A stretch of 64,000 bases of DNA from Levilinea saccharolytica (GTDB taxonomy: Bacteria; Chloroflexota; Anaerolineae; Anaerolineales; Anaerolineaceae): NCBI RefSeq assembly GCF_001306035.1, contig NZ_LGCM01000029.1:56042-120041 (forward strand). Reading direction: 5' to 3'. Numbering within the stretch: position 1 is the first letter of the stretch; each line of letters opens with the position of its first letter. The notes beneath the pieces are model-generated. The model was given only the letters and a program-made list of their open reading frames with translations, was not told the DNA's origin and did no database searches. This document shows positions 9,120 to 18,127 of the stretch, piece by piece. Position numbers and translations under genes: made by a program.

Positions 9120-9137
9120 AACAGCTCCTTCTAATGA

Positions 9138-9542
9138 TTACACGCGGCGTTTCTTCGGCGGCCGGCAGCCGTTGTGCGGCACCGGTGTGATGTCGGAAAT
9201 GGAGCGCACTTTCACGCCCATCGACTGCACAGCACGAATAGCAGATTCACGACCCGGGCCAGGCCCCTTGACAATCAAATCCACTTCCTGGATCCCCATC
9301 GACTGGGCGACCTTAATCGCCTGTTCCGCAGCCAAACGCGCCGCAAACGGCGTGCTCTTGCGCGAGCCTTTGAAACCGGCCGAGCCAGAGCTGCCCCAGC
9401 AAACCGTGTTCCCTTGCGGGTCGGTGATGGTGATGATCGTGTTATTGAACGAAGCGAAAACATGCACCTGCCCGTAAGACAGGGTTCGCTTCACCTTGCG
9501 CGCAGCTGTCGTGCGGCGCGTTGAACGTACATTTTGAGCCAT
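9138..9542 (-). CDS. rpsK: 30S ribosomal protein S11
   Basis: 134 residues. [31 protein letters not shown] and the basic end [11 protein letters not shown] are typical of S11, which binds the platform next to the mRNA exit. It precedes rpsD by 18 bases. A 127-base spacer with a stable stem-loop separates it from rpsM, which is unusually long for this junction. Confidence 0.97.
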   Translation of the reverse strand: MAQNVRSTRRTTAARKVKRTLSYGQVHVFASFNNTIITITDPQGNTVCWGSSGSAGFKGSRKSTPFAARLAAEQAIKVAQSMGIQEVDLIVKGPGPGRESAIRAVQSMGVKVRSISDITPVPHNGCRPPKKRRV

Positions 9543-9606
9543 AGTTCCTCGCTATTAACCTCTCAACTTCGAAGTTCAGCCCAATCCGACTGCTGGGTGG
9601 TTCACA

Positions 9607-9645
9607 GGCCGGGCAGCCGCGGGTTAGAAGGAAACCCTCCCGGCC
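9607..9645 (-). promoter_or_regulatory. Nested stem-loop in the rpsM-rpsK spacer
   Basis: GGCCGGG (9607-9613) pairs with CCCGGCC (9639-9645), and inside it GGGTT (9621-9625) pairs with AACCC (9633-9637). A short palindrome AACTTCGAAGTT lies about 40 bases nearer rpsK. No T tract follows, so this is more likely a processing or translational control structure than a terminator. Autoregulation by S4 or S11 is an inference from operon position only. Confidence 0.45.
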
Positions 9646-9669
9646 AGGTCCACACCCGCAGGTTTTGGT

Positions 9670-10056
9670 CTACTTCTTCGCAGCTCCACGGCGGCGGCCG
9701 CGACCGGCCACGGTCTTCTTGGGACCCTTGCACGTGCGAGCATTGGTGCGGGAGCGCTGCCCACGGGTGGGCAGATTGCGGCGGTGACGCAGGCCGCGGT
9801 AGCAGCCAATTTCAATCAACCGCTTAATGTTCATCTGAACTTCGCGGCGAAGGTCACCTTCCACTTTATAATTTTTCGATACGAATTCGCGCAAAAGCGA
9901 CGCATCGGTTTCCGAAATATCCTTCACACGGATGTCCGGGTTCACCTGCGTGGCAGCCAAAATGGACTTCGCGCGCGTCGGTCCAATGCCAAAAATATAG
10001 GTCAGCGCCGTTTCAATGCGCTTATTGCGGGGTAAATCAACGCCTTCAATTCTCAT
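9670..10056 (-). CDS. rpsM: 30S ribosomal protein S13
   Basis: 128 residues. [20 protein letters not shown], the helix-two-turn-helix [11 protein letters not shown] and the basic C-terminus beginning [21 protein letters not shown] identify S13 of the 30S head. It follows rpmJ by 9 bases. Confidence 0.97.
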   Translation of the reverse strand: MRIEGVDLPRNKRIETALTYIFGIGPTRAKSILAATQVNPDIRVKDISETDASLLREFVSKNYKVEGDLRREVQMNIKRLIEIGCYRGLRHRRNLPTRGQRSRTNARTCKGPKKTVAGRGRRRGAAKK

Positions 10057-10065
10057 AGCTTAAAC

Positions 10066-10179
10066 CTACCCTTGTCGCTGCTTATGCTTGGGGTTATCAC
10101 AAATGATGTACAAAATGCCGCGTCGTTTGACGATCTTGCACTTGGCACAACGTTTGCGAATAGAAGGTGATACTCTCAT
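10066..10179 (-). CDS. rpmJ: 50S ribosomal protein L36
   Basis: A 37-residue ORF reading [20 protein letters not shown] at the start, with the zinc ligands C-x2-C...C-x4-H of the Zn-binding (C+) form of L36 (RCAKC, then IICDNPKH). GAAGGAG lies 7 bases before the ATG at 10179; the stop is TAG at 10066-10068. It sits between map and rpsM. infA, normally between map and rpmJ, is absent: only 48 bases separate the two genes. Confidence 0.95.
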   Translation of the reverse strand: MRVSPSIRKRCAKCKIVKRRGILYIICDNPKHKQRQG

Positions 10180-10227
10180 TCGAAACTCCTTCAAAATAAT
10201 TGCCAGGACTAATCCGCAAAGCCTAGA

Positions 10228-11055
10228 TTATACCGAAGAATGCGGGATGTGTCCAGTTATTTGGCCCGGTGCACGCCCATCCGGAAGCAAAGTCAAGATC
10301 ACCGGTCCCTGCTCCGTCACCGCCACACTGTGTTCAAAATGCGCTGTCAGCGAGCCGTCCGCCGAAACCACAGTCCATTCATCCGCCAGCGTCTTGGTCA
10401 GCGCGGTGCCCACCAGGAGCATCGGCTCCAATGCGATGGTCATCCCCGCGCGCAGCGGCATGCCGCGGCCAGGCGTGCCGTAATTCGGCACCTGCGGCCC
10501 CTCATGCATACGCCGCCCCACACCGTGCCCGGTGTATTCACGCGTCACAAAAAAACCGCGCGACTCAGCGTATTCCTGCACCGCCGCCGATACATCCCCA
10601 ACCCGGTTCCCGATCACCATCTTGGCGATTCCAACATACAGCGCCATTTCGGTGACCTCCAGCAGCCGCTGGGTTTCAGGAGAGACTTCTCCCACCCCCG
10701 CAGTGAAGGCCGAATCGCCCACGTACCCTTCAAACACCGTTCCGCAGTCCACTGAGACAATATCGCCTTCTTTCAGCTTGCGTTTCTTGCTCGGTATCCC
10801 GTGCACCAGTTCTTCGTTCACGCTCACGGTGGTGCTGGCCGGGTAGGGGTAAGGCCCCGGGTAATTCTTGAACGGGGAATACACACCGTACTTCTTCATT
10901 ACTTCTTCTGCTGCCGCGTTCAGATCCGCCGTCGTCACCCCAGGCCGCAGGATTGCATGCGCGGCAGCCAACGCTTCGGCGTTGATCCGACCGGCGGTGC
11001 GCATCTTTTCCAGCTCTTCCGGGGTTTTCAGGTTAATCTGACGATCCCAAACCAT
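10228..11055 (-). CDS. map: Methionine aminopeptidase, type I
   Basis: 275 residues. Removes the initiator methionine from nascent chains. The pita-bread metallo-hydrolase ligands are visible: Asp in VSVDCGTVFEGYVGDSAF (two Asp), His in TGHGVGRRMHEGP, Glu in IALEPM and Glu in HFEHSVAVTE. There is no N-terminal zinc-finger extension, so this is the short type Ia form. It is part of the secY-adk-map run; the C-terminal tail is a little longer than usual. Confidence 0.95.
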   Translation of the reverse strand: MVWDRQINLKTPEELEKMRTAGRINAEALAAAHAILRPGVTTADLNAAAEEVMKKYGVYSPFKNYPGPYPYPASTTVSVNEELVHGIPSKKRKLKEGDIVSVDCGTVFEGYVGDSAFTAGVGEVSPETQRLLEVTEMALYVGIAKMVIGNRVGDVSAAVQEYAESRGFFVTREYTGHGVGRRMHEGPQVPNYGTPGRGMPLRAGMTIALEPMLLVGTALTKTLADEWTVVSADGSLTAHFEHSVAVTEQGPVILTLLPDGRAPGQITGHIPHSSV

Positions 11056-11064
11056 TTCGTTCGC

Positions 11065-11721
11065 CTACAGTTCCTTCCCGAAAGCCGCTAACAGCGTCTT
11101 CGAAACCTCGTCAATCGGCCGAGTCCCGTCCACATCCATCAGCAGCCCTTTCTCTCGGTAAAAGGCAATCAAGGGAGCGGTTTGCTCCATATACACGCGG
11201 ATGCGCCGTTCCACCGTTTCGGATTTGTCGTCGTCACGCTGATACAGCTCCGAGCCGTCCACATCGCACACCCCCGCCTTTTGGGGCGGGTTGAACACCT
11301 GGTGATACACATGGCCTTCAGCCCGGCACGTCCAGCGCCCGCTCAAGCGTTGAATCAGCTCTTCGGCAGGCACGGCGATATACGGAACCGCATCCACTTT
11401 CCCACCCGTCTTGGCCAGCATGTCTGCCAGGGCCTGCGCCTGGGCAGGGGTGCGCGGAAAACCGTCTAACAAGGCTCCCTGCGCGCAGTCTGGGCGGCTC
11501 AAGCGTTCCTCGATCATGGCAATTGTCACATCATCCGGAACCAGCTCACCGCGGCTCATAAACGTCTGCGCCAGCTTGCCTAGCTCAGTTTGCGCCTTCA
11601 GATTCTCGCGGAAGATATCGCCCGAAGAAATGTGCGCCAATTCCAAAGCCTTCGACAGCACCGCAGCCTGCGTACCCTTACCGGCCCCAGGAGGCCCCAG
11701 CAGAACAATATACTTCGCCAT
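11065..11721 (-). CDS. adk: Adenylate kinase (long LID form)
   Basis: 218 residues. Catalyses ATP + AMP = 2 ADP. GPPGAGKGTQAA (P-loop), DGFPRT and the LID around YHQVFNPPQKAGVCD are present. In Gram-positive-type kinases the LID zinc is held by Cys-x2-Cys...Cys-x2-Cys/Asp. Here the first pair reads C-R-A-E (second Cys replaced by Glu) and the second pair C-D-V-D, so metal binding may be altered or lost. It starts 9 bases upstream of map and ends the secY-adk junction with a 4-base gap. Confidence 0.95.
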   Translation of the reverse strand: MAKYIVLLGPPGAGKGTQAAVLSKALELAHISSGDIFRENLKAQTELGKLAQTFMSRGELVPDDVTIAMIEERLSRPDCAQGALLDGFPRTPAQAQALADMLAKTGGKVDAVPYIAVPAEELIQRLSGRWTCRAEGHVYHQVFNPPQKAGVCDVDGSELYQRDDDKSETVERRIRVYMEQTAPLIAFYREKGLLMDVDGTRPIDEVSKTLLAAFGKEL

Positions 11722-11725
11722 TGTA

Positions 11726-13066
11726 CTAGCCCTTAATCAAGCCTTCGTCATAACCGTGCAGTTTCAGCTCGGTTTCGATAATCGTGAAGGTATCGCGAAC
11801 CACGCCCACCACGATCAGCAACCCCGCCGAAGAGAGCAGGAACAAGCCAGCCTGCGCCCCAACGGGCATCACATAGCTCAACAAATAGGGCATCACCGCC
11901 ACCAAACCCAGGAACAAAGCGCCCGGCAGCGTAATGCGGCGCTGCACTTTGGTCAAATACTTCTGGGTCGGGCCGCCCCGCACCACACCAGGGATCTGAG
12001 CGCCCTGACGTTTCAGATTTTCACCGTAGTTCTGCTGCGCGAACAAAACATCCGTGTAGAAGAAGGTGAAAGCCACCACCATCACGAAATACAGCAGAGA
12101 ATACCACGGGCTTTGCGCCCCAAAGGTGCGGTAAACACCCAGGGCAAAGTTGCGCACCCATTCCGTCTCGGCGCCGGTAAAGTAGCTGGCCACAATCGCC
12201 GGGAAGGTCATAATCGACTGCGCAAAGATCAGCGGGATCATACCCGCCATGTTCACCATCAAGGGCAGGCTGCTGCGCACCGGCATCGACATCCGCGCGC
12301 CCATGCGCCGCCCAGGGAAGAGCACCGGCACATTCCGGCGGCCCTGCTGCACAAACACAATCGCCAGGATGGTCAGCACCAGAATGGCCAGGATAATCAA
12401 CAGCATCCACCAACCGCGCTGAGCATCGCTCAAAATACCGGCCAGGTTCGAAGGAATCTGCGAGACGATACCCGCAAAGATGATCAGCGACAGACCCTGG
12501 TTGGGAATACCGTATTCCGAAATCAATTGGCCCAACCAGATGGCGAACATGGTCCCGGCGATCATCACCAACAACACGGTCACGGTCGGGAGCAGGTTCG
12601 CCCCGGTGAAACCAAAGTTGGTGATCACAGCCTGCCCGCTGCTGAGCGAGTTGAAGATGTTGATCTGGCCCACCGCCGAGAGCAGCGCCATCGGCACTGT
12701 GGCGATCATGGTCCATTTCTCCATCCACTTCTGCCCTTCGCGGGGGTTTTCTTTCATCCGGCGCTCAAGGGCTGGGATGATCGGGATGAGCAGCTGCAGA
12801 ATAATCTGAGCCGTGATGTAAGGATACACACCCATCGCCAGCACCGAGAAGCGAGCCACCGTACCGCCCGAAAGCAGGTTCAGCAGCGCAATCAGGTTGC
12901 CAGCGGCGTCGGTGCGCTGAGACAGGGCCGCGAGCACGGCCGTATCAATTCCGGGGACCGGAATGTGCGTGGCCACACGGTACAGGGCCAGCAGTCCCAA
13001 CGTCACCAACAACTTCTTTCGGATGTCTTCCGATTTCCACAAGTAGCGCCAAGCGGAACGCTTCAT
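11726..13066 (-). CDS. secY: Protein translocase subunit SecY
   Basis: 446 residues with ten hydrophobic segments. Forms the SecYEG channel in the cytoplasmic membrane. Family motifs visible are IPVPGIDT near residue 35 (plug region), GVYPYITAQIILQLL in segment 2, GQLISEYGIPNQGLSLIIF and the cytoplasmic loop region before segment 10 (KRQGAQIPGVVRGGPTQKYL). Its position after rplO (29-base gap) and before adk is the canonical end of the spc operon. Confidence 0.97.
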   Translation of the reverse strand: MKRSAWRYLWKSEDIRKKLLVTLGLLALYRVATHIPVPGIDTAVLAALSQRTDAAGNLIALLNLLSGGTVARFSVLAMGVYPYITAQIILQLLIPIIPALERRMKENPREGQKWMEKWTMIATVPMALLSAVGQINIFNSLSSGQAVITNFGFTGANLLPTVTVLLVMIAGTMFAIWLGQLISEYGIPNQGLSLIIFAGIVSQIPSNLAGILSDAQRGWWMLLIILAILVLTILAIVFVQQGRRNVPVLFPGRRMGARMSMPVRSSLPLMVNMAGMIPLIFAQSIMTFPAIVASYFTGAETEWVRNFALGVYRTFGAQSPWYSLLYFVMVVAFTFFYTDVLFAQQNYGENLKRQGAQIPGVVRGGPTQKYLTKVQRRITLPGALFLGLVAVMPYLLSYVMPVGAQAGLFLLSSAGLLIVVGVVRDTFTIIETELKLHGYDEGLIKG

Positions 13067-13095
13067 ATGTGGGTCTCCTTTAGTGGGTTGACCGC

Positions 13096-13548
13096 TTAGG
13101 CAACGATTTCCACACTGCCGCCGGCAGACTCAATTTTCTCGCGGGCGCCTTTGGTCACGCGCTGCACGCGCACCTTCAACGCCACATTCAATTCACCGTT
13201 TCCCAAAATGACCACCGGGTTCTTGGCCTTGCGCAGCATGTTCTCCGCCGCCAAAACTTCCCGCGTCACTTCCGTGCCTGCCTCAAAGCGAGCCAACTGC
13301 TCCAGGCTGACTTCGTTATATTCCACCTGATTCGGCGGGGTAAAGCCTTCACCGCGGATGAACGGCAGGCGGCGGTAGAAGGGCAAATTACCGCCCTGGC
13401 GGTACAGGTGGCCGCCCTCGCCCGAGCGAGAACCCTGACCCTTGGTACCGCGGCCAGCGGTCTTGCCCTGCCCAGCGCCCAAACCCCGACCCACACGCTT
13501 ACGGTCTTTTTTCGCGCCTTCGTTTGGCTGCAAATCGTTCAGTTTCAT
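13096..13548 (-). CDS. rplO: 50S ribosomal protein L15
   Basis: 150 residues. [32 protein letters not shown] and RRLPFIRGEGF are L15 signatures of the glycine/arginine-rich N-terminal extension. The ATG overlaps the rpmD stop by four bases (ATGA), a coupled start. Confidence 0.97.
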   Translation of the reverse strand: MKLNDLQPNEGAKKDRKRVGRGLGAGQGKTAGRGTKGQGSRSGEGGHLYRQGGNLPFYRRLPFIRGEGFTPPNQVEYNEVSLEQLARFEAGTEVTREVLAAENMLRKAKNPVVILGNGELNVALKVRVQRVTKGAREKIESAGGSVEIVA

Positions 13549-13751
13549 CGTTCTACCTGCTCTTCAATTTCAATCAAATGGCTGATCTTCGCCAGCATCC
13601 CGCGCATCGTCGGCGTATCGTCATGCTCCACCGTCTGATGCAGCCGGCGCAGACCCAAAGCCTTCAACGTGGCCTTGTGGCGCACGGAATAACCGATCCC
13701 GCTTTTCACCAGCGTGATCCGAATCTTCTTGGGTTGGCTGTTCTCAGGCAT
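13545..13751 (-). CDS. rpmD: 50S ribosomal protein L30
   Basis: 68 residues. [21 protein letters not shown] and [20 protein letters not shown] are characteristic. The ATG at 13751 lies behind GGAGGAAG inside the end of rpsE (8-base overlap); the frame extends further upstream but without L30 similarity. L30 is missing in some bacterial groups, so its presence is informative. Confidence 0.95.
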   Translation of the reverse strand: MPENSQPKKIRITLVKSGIGYSVRHKATLKALGLRRLHQTVEHDDTPTMRGMLAKISHLIEIEEQVER

Positions 13752-14274
13752 TCTTCCTCCGCTCCCAGAACGGCAGCAGCTCATGCACGGGTTTCCCGCG
13801 GCGCGCCGCCTCTTCTTCGGGGGATTTCAACTGTTCCAGCGCCAGGAAGGTGGCCTTGACCACATTCAACACATTGGCACTGCCCAGCGATTTGGTCAGG
13901 ATGTCGCGCACGCCCGCAGCTTCCAACACGGCGCGCACGCCGCCCGCCGCGATCACGCCCGTACCAGGCGAAGCCGGTTTCAACAGAACCCGTGCCCCTG
14001 CCAGACGGCCGACCACTTCGTGCGGGATGGTGGTACCCATCACAAACACCTTGCGCATGTCTTTGCGCGCGCGTTCCGTCGCCTTACGCATGGCGTCCGG
14101 CACAGCGTTCGCTTTCCCAACACCCATGCCCACCTTGCCATTATTGTCGCCAATAATGACGGTCACACGGAACTGGAAGCGACGCCCACCCTTCACCACT
14201 TTGGCCACGCGGGCAATTTCTACCACGCGCTCATCGTACTGCTCTTCTAAGGGTTGATATTCCGTCATATCCAT
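13744..14274 (-). CDS. rpsE: 30S ribosomal protein S5
   Basis: 176 residues. Double-stranded RNA-binding-like N domain ([40 protein letters not shown]) followed by the RPS5_C domain ([21 protein letters not shown]). S5 helps maintain decoding accuracy. It is coupled to rpmD by overlap. Confidence 0.97.
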   Translation of the reverse strand: MDMTEYQPLEEQYDERVVEIARVAKVVKGGRRFQFRVTVIIGDNNGKVGMGVGKANAVPDAMRKATERARKDMRKVFVMGTTIPHEVVGRLAGARVLLKPASPGTGVIAAGGVRAVLEAAGVRDILTKSLGSANVLNVVKATFLALEQLKSPEEEAARRGKPVHELLPFWERRKNA

Positions 14275-14306
14275 AGTTTTAGGCCCTCATCTTCCTTTCG
14301 CTCGCC

Positions 14307-14672
14307 CTAGAATTCCAGGCCAGCTTCCCGGGCACCGTCAGCCAGGGCTTTGACACGGCCAATGTAGCGGAAACCACCCCGGTCAAACACCACCTTGGTG
14401 ATCCCCTTGTCCTTGGCGCGCTGCGCCACCAACTGGCCAACCATCCGAGCCTGTTCCGATTTCTTCAGGCCAACGATTTTGTCGCGCAGGCCGGTGTCAA
14501 TGCTGGAGGCAGCTGCCAATGTCAGCCCCGCCTGATCATCAATCACCTGAGCATAAATCTCAGCCGTACTGCGGAACACATTCAAACGAGGGCAGTCCGG
14601 CGTCCCGGAAATTTGCTTCCGAACGCGCTCATGCCGTCGGATACGAGATTCTTTGCGAGTCAGTTTCGCCAT
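14307..14672 (-). CDS. rplR: 50S ribosomal protein L18
   Basis: 121 residues. [34 protein letters not shown] and the C-terminal [19 protein letters not shown] identify L18, which binds 5S rRNA. It starts 13 bases before rplF ends in the same operon. Confidence 0.97.
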   Translation of the reverse strand: MAKLTRKESRIRRHERVRKQISGTPDCPRLNVFRSTAEIYAQVIDDQAGLTLAAASSIDTGLRDKIVGLKKSEQARMVGQLVAQRAKDKGITKVVFDRGGFRYIGRVKALADGAREAGLEF

Positions 14673-14685
14673 AAGCCATCACCTA

Positions 14686-15237
14686 CTATTTCTTGCCTTT
14701 ACCGGCTTTACCGGCCTTGCGACGAATCCGCTCGCCCTGATAGCGGATGCCTTTGCCCTTATAGGGTTCCGGCGGGCGAATCTTGCGGATGTTCGCAGCA
14801 ACCTGGCCGACCTGTTCGCGGTCATAACCATTGACCTTGACCTGCCGCGTCTTGGCATCTGCTTCAAAAGAGATCCCAGCCGGCGGTTCGACCACAACGG
14901 GGTGTGAATAACCCACATATAAAACCAGGTTAGTCCCATCCATCTCGGTGCGGTAACCCACACCATCCACTTCCAGAACCTTGGTGAAACCGGTGCTCAC
15001 ACCCGTCACCATATTCTGGAGCAAAGCACGCGTCGTCCCGTGCAGCGCGCGAATGCGGGCTTCTTCGGAGCTACGCTGAACCACCACCTGGGTGCCTTCC
15101 AACGTAATGCCGATTTCGGGGGAGAAAGCGCGCGCCAGGCTGCCTTTCGGCCCCTTCACGCTCACTTCGCCACCTTCCGCAATGGTAATCTGCACGCCGG
15201 CGGGTACGTCGATGGGTAATCGACCAATTCGTGACAC
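14686..15237 (-). CDS. rplF: 50S ribosomal protein L6
   Basis: 183 residues beginning SRIGRLPIDVPAGVQ. The start is GTG at 15237 with GGAGG 6 bases upstream; the open frame continues to 15294 without L6 similarity. The two L6 repeats and the terminal signature RPPEPYKGKGIRYQGERIRR are intact. The tail is rich in Lys and Gly. Confidence 0.97.
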   Translation of the reverse strand: MSRIGRLPIDVPAGVQITIAEGGEVSVKGPKGSLARAFSPEIGITLEGTQVVVQRSSEEARIRALHGTTRALLQNMVTGVSTGFTKVLEVDGVGYRTEMDGTNLVLYVGYSHPVVVEPPAGISFEADAKTRQVKVNGYDREQVGQVAANIRKIRPPEPYKGKGIRYQGERIRRKAGKAGKGKK

Positions 15238-15262
15238 AGTTATCCTCCTTGCTCCGCCAGGC

Positions 15263-15679
15263 CTACCAGACCTTGCACAGAATTTCGCCGCCAACTCCCA
15301 GCTGACGCGCCCGCTGTCCGGTCATCACGCCCTTCGGAGTGGACAGGATAGCAATCCCCAAACCCGATAACACCCAGGGGATATCCTGTTTGTGCGTATA
15401 AACCCGCCGTCCAGGGCGGCTCACCCGCTCCAACCCGGTGATCACCGGGCGGCGCTGGCGGCGCTCTCCCACGTACTTCAACTTGACGCGCAGGGTGATA
15501 TGAGACGGGCGGGTTTCATCCACTTTCGTCTCATAGCTCTCGATGAAGCCTTCTTCCTTCAAAATCCGGGCGATTTCCGCCTTAAGGCTCGAAGAAGGCA
15601 TCGCAACTTCGCTTCTACCGATTAACAACGCGTTGCGCACACGTGTTAACATATCTCCAATCGGATCGTTCACGCTCAT
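15263..15679 (-). CDS. rpsH: 30S ribosomal protein S8
   Basis: 138 residues. SVNDPIGDMLTRVRNAL, GLGIAILSTPKGVMTGQRAR and LGGEILCKVW-type ending (here VGGEILCKVW) match S8, a central-domain 16S binder and known translational repressor of the spc operon in E. coli. Two in-frame ATGs (15685 and 15679) are candidates. The second has better spacing to GGAGG (7 bases against 1). Confidence 0.97.
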   Translation of the reverse strand: MSVNDPIGDMLTRVRNALLIGRSEVAMPSSSLKAEIARILKEEGFIESYETKVDETRPSHITLRVKLKYVGERRQRRPVITGLERVSRPGRRVYTHKQDIPWVLSGLGIAILSTPKGVMTGQRARQLGVGGEILCKVW

Positions 15680-15698
15680 TCTCATTCCTCCGGGCTGA

Positions 15699-15881
15699 CT
15701 ACCAGGATGACTTCACTACGCCGGGTATTTGCCCCTTCAGAGCCAGCTCGCGAAAGCAAATGCGGCACAATCCAAAGCGACGCATGTAACCGCGCGGGCG
15801 ACCGCACACACGGCAGCGGTTGCGCACCTGGACAGGGTATTCTCGCCGCATTTCACGGAACTTCATGCATTTCTTAGCCAT
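15699..15881 (-). CDS. rpsN: 30S ribosomal protein S14, zinc-binding (type Z)
   Basis: 60 residues, the short zinc form. [20 protein letters not shown], then Cys-x2-Cys (RCRVCGRP) and Cys-x2-Cys (GLCRICF). The ATG lies one base after the rplE stop, with AAGGG upstream. The long open frame before this ATG is chance reading into rplE. Confidence 0.97.
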   Translation of the reverse strand: MAKKCMKFREMRREYPVQVRNRCRVCGRPRGYMRRFGLCRICFRELALKGQIPGVVKSSW

Positions 15882-15882
15882 A

Positions 15883-16425
15883 TCAACCCTTCCTGAAAGG
15901 CATCCCAAGCAGTTGCAGCAACATCGCTGCCTGATCATCCGACGGCGCGTTGGTCACAATGGTAATTTCCATCCCGCGCAGCTTGTCAATCTTATCGTAT
16001 TCAATTTCCGGGAAGATCAACTGCTCGCGCAGACCCAACGTGTAATTCCCACGACCGTCGAAAGCGTCCGCAGACACACCGCGGAAATCGCGCACGCGCG
16101 GCAGAGCAATATTCATCAAGCGGTCCAAGAAAGACCACATGCGCTCGCCTCGCAGCGTCACCTTCGCGCCAATCGCGCGACCTTCGCGCAGCTTGAAGTT
16201 CGCGATGCTCTTGCGCGCCTTTGTCACCACCGGCTTCTGACCGGTGATCGCGCTCAAGTCCGCCACAGCTGCATCCAACGCCTTCGGGTTATCCATCGCT
16301 TCACCCAGGCCAATATTCACCACCACTTTTTTGATCGCCGGAACCTGCATCACGTTCTCCAGGTTCAAAGCCTTCATCAAAGCAGGGGCTACTTCCGTTT
16401 TGTACTGTTCTTTCAGTCTGTTCAT
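15883..16425 (-). CDS. rplE: 50S ribosomal protein L5
   Basis: 180 residues. [38 protein letters not shown] and the C-terminal [19 protein letters not shown] identify L5, which binds 5S rRNA and contacts the P-site tRNA. It lies between rplX (21-base gap) and rpsN (1-base gap). Confidence 0.97.
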   Translation of the reverse strand: MNRLKEQYKTEVAPALMKALNLENVMQVPAIKKVVVNIGLGEAMDNPKALDAAVADLSAITGQKPVVTKARKSIANFKLREGRAIGAKVTLRGERMWSFLDRLMNIALPRVRDFRGVSADAFDGRGNYTLGLREQLIFPEIEYDKIDKLRGMEITIVTNAPSDDQAAMLLQLLGMPFRKG

Positions 16426-16446
16426 ACCTTACGCTCCGAGGCAGGT

Positions 16447-16779
16447 CTACTCGTCGATCAGGCCGTTGCAGCGCTTGCAAATGCGCTGAACCTTCTCACC
16501 ATCACGCGAAAGCCCAACCCGCGTGGCCTTATTGCACTTCGGGCAAACCAGCATCACATTCGAAATGTGGATCGGCGACTCAAAGCGCACCAGGCCGGGG
16601 TTCATGGTGCGGCCCTTGGCCTGCACCTGACGCTGGTGTTTCGTGCGCAGGTTCACACCCTGCACCACCACGCGCCCCGCATCCGGGTTCACTTTAATCA
16701 CTTCCCCGCGCTTACCCTTATCCTCAGAGCGACCGCTGATCACTTCGATCTGATCACCCTTGCGAATCTTGACACTCAT
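16447..16779 (-). CDS. rplX: 50S ribosomal protein L24
   Basis: 110 residues. KOW motif region VKIRKGDQIEVISGRSEDKG KRGEV near the start; a C-terminal zinc-ribbon-like part with CPKC and CKRC. The ATG at 16779 follows GGAG by 8 bases; upstream in-frame codons to 16833 overlap rplN and are not similar. L24 is an assembly initiator of the 50S subunit. Confidence 0.96.
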   Translation of the reverse strand: MSVKIRKGDQIEVISGRSEDKGKRGEVIKVNPDAGRVVVQGVNLRTKHQRQVQAKGRTMNPGLVRFESPIHISNVMLVCPKCNKATRVGLSRDGEKVQRICKRCNGLIDE

Positions 16780-16804
16780 GGCATCGCTCCTGTTTTTCGC
16801 TCGC

Positions 16805-17176
16805 CTACAGCACTTCCGGCGCCAGCGAAACAATCTTCATAAAGCCTTTTTCACGCAGTTCGCGCGCCACCGGACCAAAAATACGGGTGCCTTTCGGATT
16901 CGCTCCGTCATTGTCCAGGATCACCGCCGCGTTATCATCGAACCGGATGGTAGAGCCATCCTCACGGCGCCATTCCTTCGCGCAGCGCACAATCACGGCC
17001 TTGACAATGTCACTCTTCTTCACAGAGCCTTGCGGGGCCGCCGATTTCACCGTCGCCACCACCACATCGCCAACGCGCCCATACCGCCGCACCGAGCCGC
17101 CCATAATATGGATTACCAGCAATTCGCGCGCTCCGGTGTTGTCGGCCACTGTCAGACGAGATTCTTGCTGAATCAT
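16805..17176 (-). CDS. rplN: 50S ribosomal protein L14
   Basis: 123 residues, standard length. [34 protein letters not shown] and [13 protein letters not shown] are L14 signatures. It is 3 bases downstream of rpsQ in transcription order. Confidence 0.98.
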   Translation of the reverse strand: MIQQESRLTVADNTGARELLVIHIMGGSVRRYGRVGDVVVATVKSAAPQGSVKKSDIVKAVIVRCAKEWRREDGSTIRFDDNAAVILDNDGANPKGTRIFGPVARELREKGFMKIVSLAPEVL

Positions 17177-17179
17177 GGC

Positions 17180-17449
17180 TTACGCTCCTTCACCGACGGT
17201 CTCGCCTTCACCGTGGCGCATGATGGATTCCACCACCCAGGTTTTCTCTTTCGAAAGCGGGCGGCTTTCCACAATTTGAACCTGATCTCCAACCTGGCAG
17301 TTGAGTTCATCGTGCGCCTTCACCCGCTTGGTCTCGTGCACCACCTTGCGGTACAGCGGATGGCGGAACGTGCGTTTGATCTCAACCACAACCGTCTTCA
17401 TCATTTTGTTGCTTGTCACAACTCCAATCAAACGGCGGCGTTCGTTCAT
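17180..17449 (-). CDS. rpsQ: 30S ribosomal protein S17
   Basis: 89 residues. RRLIGVVTSNKMMKTVVVEI, RHPLYRKVVHETKRVKAHDE and the OB-fold pattern NCQVGDQVQIVESRPLSKEK identify S17. Its ATG overlaps the rpmC stop by four bases. Confidence 0.97.
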   Translation of the reverse strand: MNERRRLIGVVTSNKMMKTVVVEIKRTFRHPLYRKVVHETKRVKAHDELNCQVGDQVQIVESRPLSKEKTWVVESIMRHGEGETVGEGA

Positions 17450-17658
17450 TTTTCACCTTCCTGCTTCTGCCCTTGCTCACGCTCGTGCAGAATGGTTTCA
17501 TAGCGCGCAATCAAGCGCCGCGTCTGCTTCAGACGGCTGGTGTCGGTCAGCTGCCCGGTGACCACCTGAAACCGCAGGTTCATCAATTCCCGGCGCGTAT
17601 CGTCCAGCTTCGTCTGCAACTCATTCGTCGATAAAAGCCGCATTTCACTCGTTTTCAT
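17446..17658 (-). CDS. rpmC: 50S ribosomal protein L29
   Basis: 70 residues, two-helix protein near the exit tunnel. [20 protein letters not shown] and [15 protein letters not shown] match L29. The start ATG at 17658 has GGAG 6 bases upstream and overlaps the end of rplP by 14 bases. A second in-frame ATG at 17643 is less well placed. Confidence 0.95.
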   Translation of the reverse strand: MKTSEMRLLSTNELQTKLDDTRRELMNLRFQVVTGQLTDTSRLKQTRRLIARYETILHEREQGQKQEGEK

Positions 17659-18082
17659 TTTGTTCTCCTACCATGTCGCCCCGGGCAACCACTTTCGTCC
17701 GGATGGAGAACTTGTAGGCTGCCTGATGCAGAGCTTCCACGGCGATCGCCTGCGGCAGACCACCCAGCTCCAGCATAATCCGGCCCGGTTTCACAACCGC
17801 CACCCAATACTCCACGCCGCCCTTCCCTTTACCCATACGGGTTTCCGGGGGTTTCTGCGTATACGGATGGTCAGGGAAAATGCGGATCCACGCCTTACCG
17901 CGGCGACGCATCACCCGCACCAGCGCCCGGCGCGCAGCTTCGATCTGGCGGGCCGAAACCCAACCCGGCTCCAAAGCTTGCAAACCGAATTCGCCGAAGG
18001 TGACCTCCGCCCCGCGCAGCGCCTTACCGCGCATGCGGCCGCGCTGCTGTTTGCGGTATTTAACACGCTTTGGCATCAACAT
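17645..18082 (-). CDS. rplP: 50S ribosomal protein L16
   Basis: 145 residues. [34 protein letters not shown] and [20 protein letters not shown] are L16 signatures; the Arg that is hydroxylated in E. coli L16 (context close to R81) lies in the same [10 protein letters not shown] region. GAGG precedes the ATG at 18082. Two more ATGs occur within the first three codons. Confidence 0.97.
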   Translation of the reverse strand: MLMPKRVKYRKQQRGRMRGKALRGAEVTFGEFGLQALEPGWVSARQIEAARRALVRVMRRRGKAWIRIFPDHPYTQKPPETRMGKGKGGVEYWVAVVKPGRIMLELGGLPQAIAVEALHQAAYKFSIRTKVVARGDMVGEQNENE

Positions 18083-18127
18083 AATCGCTACCTCTTTCGT
18101 CTGTCTGGGTCAGAGCGCTGCCCAGGT

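Noticed and set aside
11411..13099. Plus-strand frame of 562 codons
   Set aside because: Antisense to secY and adk; no signal, no family motif, His/Gln/Arg-rich composition typical of shadows.
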